Positions 37,456 through 43,242 of a stretch of DNA of 43,242 nt are shown here, in pieces (within the stretch, counting starts at the first letter, position 1; every line of letters begins with the position of its first letter). The position numbers and the translations under genes were made by a program. This DNA comes from Acidipila sp. (GTDB taxonomy: Bacteria > Acidobacteriota > Terriglobia > Acidiferrales > UBA7541), in assembly GCA_010365215.1 (NCBI GenBank), contig JAAFGT010000029.1, forward strand, positions 11,084-54,325, read 5' to 3'. Under the pieces are notes generated by a model that was not told the DNA's origin, did not search any database, and saw only the letters and a list, made by a program, of their open reading frames with translations.

Positions 37456-37506
37456 GCAACTCACCGGTCTTGACGATAGCCCGGCTGCGGCATCGCCGTC
37501 TTCTTG

Positions 37507-37536
37507 TTGACAGACCGGCGACCGCCCGGTTACAGT
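37507..37536 (+). promoter_or_regulatory. Promoter of the attenuated DAHP synthase operon
   Basis: TTGACA (37507-37512), 18 bases, TACAGT (37531-37536). Transcription would start near 37543, about 23 bases before the leader-peptide ATG. Confidence 0.55.
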
Positions 37537-37565
37537 GCAGCCGGTGCAGGTTTCGAGCGTCTAAC

Positions 37566-37643
37566 ATGCCAACGCGAATCTATTTTTTCGGCTTTACGTA
37601 CCGCTTCTCCGTGCGGGGGAGCGGGGCGGCACAGCGCGCGTGA
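37566..37643 (+). CDS. Aromatic-rich leader peptide of the DAHP synthase attenuator
   Basis: A 25-residue frame beginning MPTRIYFFGFTYRF. Six of nine consecutive residues are Tyr or Phe (codons 37581, 37584, 37587, 37593, 37599, 37605). Such runs of control codons are the hallmark of amino acid attenuators (compare pheA and trp leaders). The gene that follows makes the first aromatic-pathway precursor. The ribosome site is weak, as is common for leader peptides. The stop at 37641 comes after the pause hairpin and before the terminator. Confidence 0.7.
   Translation: MPTRIYFFGFTYRFSVRGSGAAQRA
37601..37624 (+). promoter_or_regulatory. Pause hairpin / antiterminator partner
   Basis: CCGCTTCTCC, loop GTGC, GGGGGAGCGG: ten pairs (two G-U), beginning at the last control codons. 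Part of the right arm, GCGGGGG (37613-37619), can instead pair with CCTCCGC (37689-37695, one G-U), which would hide the left arm of the terminator. Confidence 0.5.
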
Positions 37644-37691
37644 GCGGGCAACACCAGAAATAGCCAGCGCGAAAAGCCGGGATGCAACCCT

Positions 37692-37729
37692 CCGCGAAAC
37701 TCCCATCGAGTTCGCGGTTTTTTATTTTT
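37692..37729 (+). terminator. Attenuator terminator before the DAHP synthase gene
   Basis: CCGCGAA (37692-37698), bulged A, CTC, loop CCATC, GAG, TTCGCGG (37711-37717), then TTTTTTATTTTT. This is a strong intrinsic terminator that ends only two bases before the AAGGAG ribosome site of the gene, so it can only act as a regulatory switch. Confidence 0.75.
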
Positions 37730-37742
37730 AAGGAGAGCACAC

Positions 37743-38768
37743 ATGATCGTCAATATGCGGTATGGAGCCACCGACCAGGAGATCGATCACGTCATCGAGC
37801 GCGTTCGTGAGCTGGGCTATCAGCCCCACGTCATTCGCGGCGCCGAGCGCACCATCATCGGCGTGGTGGGAAAAAGCCAGGCGCACCGCAGCGAGCTGGA
37901 GGCTTTGCGGGCTGCGCCCGGCGTCGAAGACATGATTCCCATTGCCCAGCCTTTCAAGCTGGTCAGCCTGGAGCTGCGCCGCGAGCGCACCGTGGTGAAT
38001 GTGGGCGGCGTGCTGATCGGCGGCGATGAGCTGGTGGTCATCGCCGGGCCCTGCTCGGTGGAGTCGCGCGAACAGATCTTGGAAACCGCGCGCGCGCTGA
38101 AAGCGGCGGGCGCTCATATGCTGCGCGGCGGCGCCTACAAGCCGCGCACCTCGCCTTATGAATTTCAAGGTTTGGGTCTCGAAGCGCTGCAAATCCTGCG
38201 CGAGGCGCGCCAGGAAACCGGCCTGCCCATTGTCACCGAAATTATGAGCACCGAGGAAGTGGACGTGGTCAGCGAGCATGCCGACATGCTGCAAGTCGGC
38301 GCGCGCAATATGCAGAACTATCCGCTGCTGCGGCGGCTGGCGGCCACGCCCAGGCCGATTCTGCTCAAGCGCGGCCCTTCCGCCACCATCAAGGAATGGC
38401 TGCTGGCGGCGGAATATCTGCTGGCCGGCGGCAATCCTAACGTGGTGCTGTGCGAGCGCGGTATTAAAACTTTTGAAACCGAAACGCGCAACACTCTGGA
38501 CCTGGCCGGCGTCGCTCTTGCCAAGGAGCTGTCCCACCTGCCGGTCATTGTGGATCCTTCGCATGCCACCGGCCGGCGCAGTCTGGTCCCCGCCACCGCT
38601 CGTGCCGCAGTGGCGGTGGGCGCCGATGGCTTGATGGTGGAGGTGCATCCCTGCCCGGAGCGTGCCCTTTCCGACGGACCGCAGTCGCTGGATTTCCGCG
38701 GCTTCGAGGAAATGATGCGCGGAATTAAAGAACCCTTGCGCCGGGCTGCAGCAGCAACAGCTCGTTAA
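37743..38768 (+). CDS. aroF: 3-deoxy-7-phosphoheptulonate synthase, type I-beta with regulatory domain
   Basis: Makes DAHP from phosphoenolpyruvate and erythrose 4-phosphate, the first step of aromatic amino acid synthesis. A ferredoxin-like N-terminal regulatory domain (residues 1-70, [15 protein letters not shown]) precedes the TIM barrel (IAGPCSVES near residue 100, [55 protein letters not shown]). The N-terminal domain is known to bind Tyr or Phe in this subtype, giving feedback control on top of the attenuation predicted upstream. AAGGAG and an ATG at 37743 fix the start. At 341 residues it is full length. Confidence 0.95.
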   Translation: MIVNMRYGATDQEIDHVIERVRELGYQPHVIRGAERTIIGVVGKSQAHRSELEALRAAPGVEDMIPIAQPFKLVSLELRRERTVVNVGGVLIGGDELVVIAGPCSVESREQILETARALKAAGAHMLRGGAYKPRTSPYEFQGLGLEALQILREARQETGLPIVTEIMSTEEVDVVSEHADMLQVGARNMQNYPLLRRLAATPRPILLKRGPSATIKEWLLAAEYLLAGGNPNVVLCERGIKTFETETRNTLDLAGVALAKELSHLPVIVDPSHATGRRSLVPATARAAVAVGADGLMVEVHPCPERALSDGPQSLDFRGFEEMMRGIKEPLRRAAAATAR

Positions 38769-39859
<1,091 letters not shown>

Positions 39860-39885
39860 TCACTCGAAACGGGACGTTCACTCGG

Positions 39886-39914
39886 TTGCGCCGCGCCGCC
39901 GACTAGGCTAGAGT
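39886..39914 (+). promoter_or_regulatory. Predicted promoter of the penicillin acylase-like gene
   Basis: TTGCGC (39886-39891), 17 bases, TAGAGT (39909-39914) in GCTAGAGT, 19 bp before the GTG start. Confidence 0.45.
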
Positions 39915-39933
39915 TTCGCCAGGTTGGGTCCCG

Positions 39934-42414
39934 GTGAAAACTTTTGGTCGCGCGCTGCGTTATTTTTTTGGCACCATTATTCTGCTTGCAAGCCTCGCCC
40001 TTCTTTTTGGCTGGTGGCTTGTTCATCGCTCGCTCCCCGTTCTTGACGGTTCCATCGTAATTCCCGAGCTGCAACAGAAGGTCCGCGTCGATCGTGACCA
40101 GTGGGGCGTTCCGCGTATTCAAGCGGGATCGCTCGAAGATCTGCTGGTGGCGCAGGGCTACGTGCTGGCGCAGGACCGGCTGTGGCAGATGGATATTTTG
40201 CGCCGCGCCTCCGGCGGCGAGCTTTCGGAAATTTTCGGCGAAGTGGCCCTCCCATCGGATCGCGAGAATCGCACTCTGGGGCTGCGCCAGGCCGCAGAGC
40301 GTAGCTGGGCGGTCATGTCCGCGGAAAATCGCGTGCTGCTCGAGGCCTACGCGCGCGGCGTGAACCGCCTCATCACCGCGCAGCACGGGCGGCTTCCCGG
40401 TGAGTTCCTGGTGCTGCGTTACGAACCGCGCCCGTGGACTCCGGTCGATTCCCTGCTGATTAATGCGTTCATGTATAAGGAGCTCACCAACTTCTGGGAC
40501 GACGAAATTCATCGCGCCGCGGTCACCGAGCGCGTGGGTCCGGAGCTTGCACGGGATCTATATACCGAGGAATCGAAATGGGACCGCCCTCCCGTCGGCG
40601 CCCTCGCAGGTGAAGATGTGGATCCGCGACACCCCAGTAGTTCCGGCAGCACCGGAAACGCGACGCCCAAGGCGGGAAATTCGGCGGGAAATTCCTCCTC
40701 CGGCCCGCAGCCGCATCCGCTGCTCCCCGCGAATCCCCCCGCCTCACTCACGACCACTCCGCGCACCGCTTGGCGCGCGGCCGAAGGGCTACTGGGACAG
40801 TTCGCCAATGAAGTGCGTGCCGGGGCAGGCAGCAATAACTGGGTTGTCGATGGCCAGCACACCTATTCCGGCAAGCCCATGCTGGCCAACGATACCCACC
40901 TGCCGCTGAATATTCCCTCGATTTGGTATTTGGTTCATTTGCTCGCGCCGGGCTGGAACGTCAAAGGTTTTGCAATACCGGGCGGCCCTTTGGTGGTGAT
41001 CGGCCACAATGACCGCATCGCCTGGGGTGTCACCAACACCGGCGCCGATGTGCAGGACCTCTATCTCGAGACTTTTAATCCGGCCTCTGCGCAGGAATAT
41101 CGCGCGAACGGTAAGTGGCGAAGGGCCGAGGTTCGCCGTGAAACCATTCACGTGCGCGACCAGCCCGACGACGTCCTGGAAGTTGTGGTCACGCGCCACG
41201 GACCTATCGTGCGCCGCGACGGCCTGCGGGCCTATGCGTTGCGTTGGACCGCCACCGAGCCGGGGGCGCTCGAGGTTAGCTTCCCGATGCTGGGCAAGGC
41301 AAAAAACTGGAGCGAGTTCCGGGAAACTTTACGAGGACTATGGGGGCCGGCGCAGAATTTTGTCTATGCCGACGTGGATGGCAATATCGGCTTCATCGCC
41401 GCAGGGCGGATTCCCATCCGTAAAAAACCGAGCGGCGGCGTGCCGGTCCCCGGCGATACCGACGATTACGAATGGACCGGTTACATTCCCTTCGAGCAGC
41501 TGCCGCAGATTTATAATCCGCCCGAAGGAATCATCGCCACCGCCAATGGGCGCGTGGTGGGGCCGAACTACCATTTCTACCTTACCGACAATTGGATGGC
41601 TCCCTATCGCACTACGCGCATTTACGAGCTGCTGTCACCCCGCAAAAATCTGCGCCCCGCTGACTGCATCGCCATACAGACCGATCTGGTTTCACCGCCG
41701 CATCGCCAGATCGCCGCGCAGCTTCTGGACGCGGGAACCCGCGTCGCTCCGCTCGATCCCCGCACCAAGCAATTGCTGGCGAGCTTGCCGCTCTGGAACG
41801 GCCGCGCCGAGACCAGTTCGCTGCAAATGAGTCTCCTGGAATTCACGCGGCGCGCGCTGCTCTGGCATCTTTTGCGCGGCCCTATGGGTGGTGCGGTGGG
41901 CCTGTATCAGTGGTCGCGCTCCAGCGTGTTTCTGGAAAACGTGCTGCGCGATCACCCTGCCCGGTGGCTGCCTCCCGAGTTCCGCAGCTACGACGAGCTG
42001 CTGATGACCAGCGCCGACCTGGCCGTACGCCAGATGGAGCTTTCGGCGCATCGCGCCAATCCGCGGGAATGGTCCTGGGGCGCATTCTCAAAACTGAAAA
42101 TCTTTCATCCGCTTGGCCAGCATGGACTGTTGCGCCGCCATCTCAGCATTGGTCCCATTCCCATCTCCGGGTCGCTGTTTTCGGTGAAGCAGGTGGCTCC
42201 CACTTTCGCGCCGTCAATGCGTTTCGTTGCCGACCTCTCCAATTTCGACAACTCGTTAATGAATATCACCGTCGGCCAGTCGGGTCAGTACCTGAGCTCT
42301 TACTACGCAAATCAGTTTCCCTACTGGTACGAAGGCCGCGGCATCCCTTCCGTATTCAGTGCGGCGGCGGAGGAGGCGGCTACCCTCCATCGCCTGGAAC
42401 TCGTGGCACCGTAG
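39934..42414 (+). CDS. Penicillin acylase-family (S45) Ntn hydrolase
   Basis: An 826-residue N-terminal nucleophile hydrolase, normally matured by self-cleavage. A single hydrophobic segment (about residues 10-31) anchors or exports it. The alpha chain begins VRVDRDQWGVPRIQA. The linker (residues about 225-270) is Ser/Gly/Pro/Asn-rich and looks disordered. The nucleophile is Ser300 in GAGSNNWVVDG, followed by DTHLPLNIPSIWY and the GVTNTGADVQDL region. Family members cleave beta-lactam side chains, acyl-homoserine lactones or other amides; the substrate is unknown. The start is GTG at 39934, with a poor ribosome site. Confidence 0.88.
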   Translation: MKTFGRALRYFFGTIILLASLALLFGWWLVHRSLPVLDGSIVIPELQQKVRVDRDQWGVPRIQAGSLEDLLVAQGYVLAQDRLWQMDILRRASGGELSEIFGEVALPSDRENRTLGLRQAAERSWAVMSAENRVLLEAYARGVNRLITAQHGRLPGEFLVLRYEPRPWTPVDSLLINAFMYKELTNFWDDEIHRAAVTERVGPELARDLYTEESKWDRPPVGALAGEDVDPRHPSSSGSTGNATPKAGNSAGNSSSGPQPHPLLPANPPASLTTTPRTAWRAAEGLLGQFANEVRAGAGSNNWVVDGQHTYSGKPMLANDTHLPLNIPSIWYLVHLLAPGWNVKGFAIPGGPLVVIGHNDRIAWGVTNTGADVQDLYLETFNPASAQEYRANGKWRRAEVRRETIHVRDQPDDVLEVVVTRHGPIVRRDGLRAYALRWTATEPGALEVSFPMLGKAKNWSEFRETLRGLWGPAQNFVYADVDGNIGFIAAGRIPIRKKPSGGVPVPGDTDDYEWTGYIPFEQLPQIYNPPEGIIATANGRVVGPNYHFYLTDNWMAPYRTTRIYELLSPRKNLRPADCIAIQTDLVSPPHRQIAAQLLDAGTRVAPLDPRTKQLLASLPLWNGRAETSSLQMSLLEFTRRALLWHLLRGPMGGAVGLYQWSRSSVFLENVLRDHPARWLPPEFRSYDELLMTSADLAVRQMELSAHRANPREWSWGAFSKLKIFHPLGQHGLLRRHLSIGPIPISGSLFSVKQVAPTFAPSMRFVADLSNFDNSLMNITVGQSGQYLSSYYANQFPYWYEGRGIPSVFSAAAEEAATLHRLELVAP

Positions 42415-42451
42415 TGCTTCGCCGTCCGATCGACCGGACCGCATAAAGCGT

Positions 42452-42481
42452 TTGTTGCTGTTCTCCACCGTGCGTTAGAAT
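42452..42481 (+). promoter_or_regulatory. Predicted promoter of xseB
   Basis: TTGTTG (42452-42457), 18 bases, TAGAAT (42476-42481). The -10 overlaps an ATG at 42480, which argues against that ATG as the start of xseB. Confidence 0.4.
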
Positions 42482-42548
42482 GCTGCCTGCCGCTTCCCTC
42501 CGCCCAACTAAGCTAGGCGTGCATCCCGGAGCCGGCCTGAGAAAAATC

Positions 42549-42854
42549 GTGAATCTGCCGCTACAAAAAAAACCGAAGCCACCCGACTCCCCTGGCGCCG
42601 GCGACGCTCCTCAAAAGATCGACTTTGAGAAATCTCTCGGGCGCCTCGAAGAGGTGGTGCGCCGCCTGGAGCACGCCAATCTTCCGCTCGACGAAGCCAT
42701 GAAACTTTTCGAGGAGGGAGTCGACCTGGCGCAGAAGTGTCAAAAGCAGATCGAGCAAGCCGAAGGGCGCGTCGACATTCTCCTGAAATCTGCGCACGGA
42801 AAACTTACCGCGGCGCCCTTCCAGCCGGACGGCGAGAAGGACGAAACCTCCTGA
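42549..42854 (+). CDS. xseB: Exodeoxyribonuclease VII small subunit XseB
   Basis: The family core is FEKSLGRLEEVVRRLEHANLPLDEAMKLFEEG, preceded by a Pro/Lys-rich N-terminus and followed by QKQIEQAEGRVDIL. It pairs with XseA to degrade single-stranded DNA; xseA is not in the window. The frame is open to 42480, but I chose the GTG at 42549 (101 residues) because the upstream ATG lies in the predicted -10 and small subunits are short. It is followed after 84 bp by the polyprenyl synthase gene, a common gene order. Confidence 0.88.
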   Translation: MNLPLQKKPKPPDSPGAGDAPQKIDFEKSLGRLEEVVRRLEHANLPLDEAMKLFEEGVDLAQKCQKQIEQAEGRVDILLKSAHGKLTAAPFQPDGEKDETS

Positions 42855-42938
42855 AAATGCCTACCGTGTTTTTGCTCGCCGATGCACCGCGCAACTCACT
42901 GACCGTTTCCTCCGCGCGGCCTTCGTGCCCCCCCCTTC

Positions 42939-43242
42939 ATGCCGCTCCCTGAATTTTTTGAAACCGGCCGGCGCACCATTGACGCGGCTCTCGAGCGCCT
43001 GCTTCCGCCCGCCGGCGCGCCGCCTTCCGAGATTCATCAGGCCATGCGCTACAGCGTTTTTGCGGGCGGCAAACGCGTGCGGCCGCTGCTCTGCCTGGAA
43101 GCCGCGCGAATTTTTGCCGCGGATTTTTCCGCTGTGCTTCCCGCGGTAAGCGCCGTAGCCTGCGCAGTCGAATTTATTCACACCTATTCGCTCATTCATG
43201 ACGATCTCCCCGCGCTCGACAATGACGACCTGCGCCGCGGCC
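42939..43242 (+). CDS. ispA: Polyprenyl (farnesyl) diphosphate synthase, 3' end outside window
   Basis: The ATG at 42939 opens [18 protein letters not shown] and the frame runs off the right edge after 101 codons. GGKRVRPLL and the first aspartate-rich motif [11 protein letters not shown] (family consensus DDLPAMDNDD) identify an IspA-type head-to-tail prenyl transferase, which condenses isopentenyl and dimethylallyl diphosphates. A stop codon in the same frame at 42900 confirms that the start is local. A run of eight cytosines (42928-42935) lies just upstream. Confidence 0.85.
   Translation, partial: MPLPEFFETGRRTIDAALERLLPPAGAPPSEIHQAMRYSVFAGGKRVRPLLCLEAARIFAADFSAVLPAVSAVACAVEFIHTYSLIHDDLPALDNDDLRRG

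Noticed and set aside
42857-42952. Short plus-strand ORF between xseB and ispA
   Set aside because: It lies in a different frame, overlaps the ispA start, has no ribosome site and runs through a poly-C tract.

Overview
The window looks like a chromosomal segment of a GC-rich, Gram-negative soil-type bacterium, most likely Acidobacteriota. The support is indirect but consistent. There is a complete set of KDO (LPS core sugar) synthesis genes. There is a pair of secreted von Willebrand A proteins of the type abundant in acidobacteria. There is a fused Ser/Thr kinase-STAND-TPR regulator, and there are many secreted TPR proteins. No sequence search was possible, so the taxonomy is inference.

Layout. 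1-640 holds two small uncharacterised ORFs, visibly less GC-rich than the rest, ending at a degenerate tRNA-Gly-like sequence (728-796). 801-3232 (minus) is kdsA-kdsD-kdsC. 3334-7885 (minus) is a tandem array of three secreted TPR proteins (12, 10 and 16 near-identical 34-residue repeats) separated by duplicated intergenic modules. 7993-10346 (minus) is a Tat-type VOC protein and pyrG. 10576-11106 is an AhpD-like gene with an in-frame TGA exactly at the second position of the CxxC motif and a SECIS-like hairpin behind it, so it is a probable selenoprotein. msrB and kdsB follow, then two VWFA proteins, then deoB and an M28 peptidase on the minus strand.

17060-23189 is a tightly overlapped plus-strand run: uvrA, a secreted TPR protein, two secreted proteins of unknown function and an SprT-like metallopeptidase. 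After a small TPR protein come uvrC, a YtxH-like protein, a membrane protein and a DUF2064-type glycosyltransferase. The cysteine desulfurase-mnmA pair (tRNA 2-thiolation) follows on the minus strand, then osmC, a DUF4242 protein, the kinase-STAND regulator, a methyltransferase, a SAM hydrolase and a CNNM/CorC-type membrane protein. 37507-38768 is a DAHP synthase gene behind what looks like a complete transcription attenuator: promoter, leader peptide with six aromatic codons among nine, pause hairpin, antiterminator and terminator. The right end carries an aldo/keto reductase, a penicillin acylase-family hydrolase, xseB and the start of a polyprenyl diphosphate synthase that runs off the window.

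Connected functions: kdsD, kdsA, kdsC and kdsB make CMP-KDO, and pyrG supplies the CTP. uvrA and uvrC are both nucleotide-excision repair genes (uvrB is not here). The desulfurase and MnmA act in sequence. AhpD-like, MsrB and OsmC are thiol/peroxide-stress functions. Many intergenic regions share a promoter pattern of TTGNNN, about 17 bases, then TAGNNT. The two strongest discoveries are the candidate selenoprotein and the aromatic attenuator; the triplicated TPR array is the most unusual structural feature.
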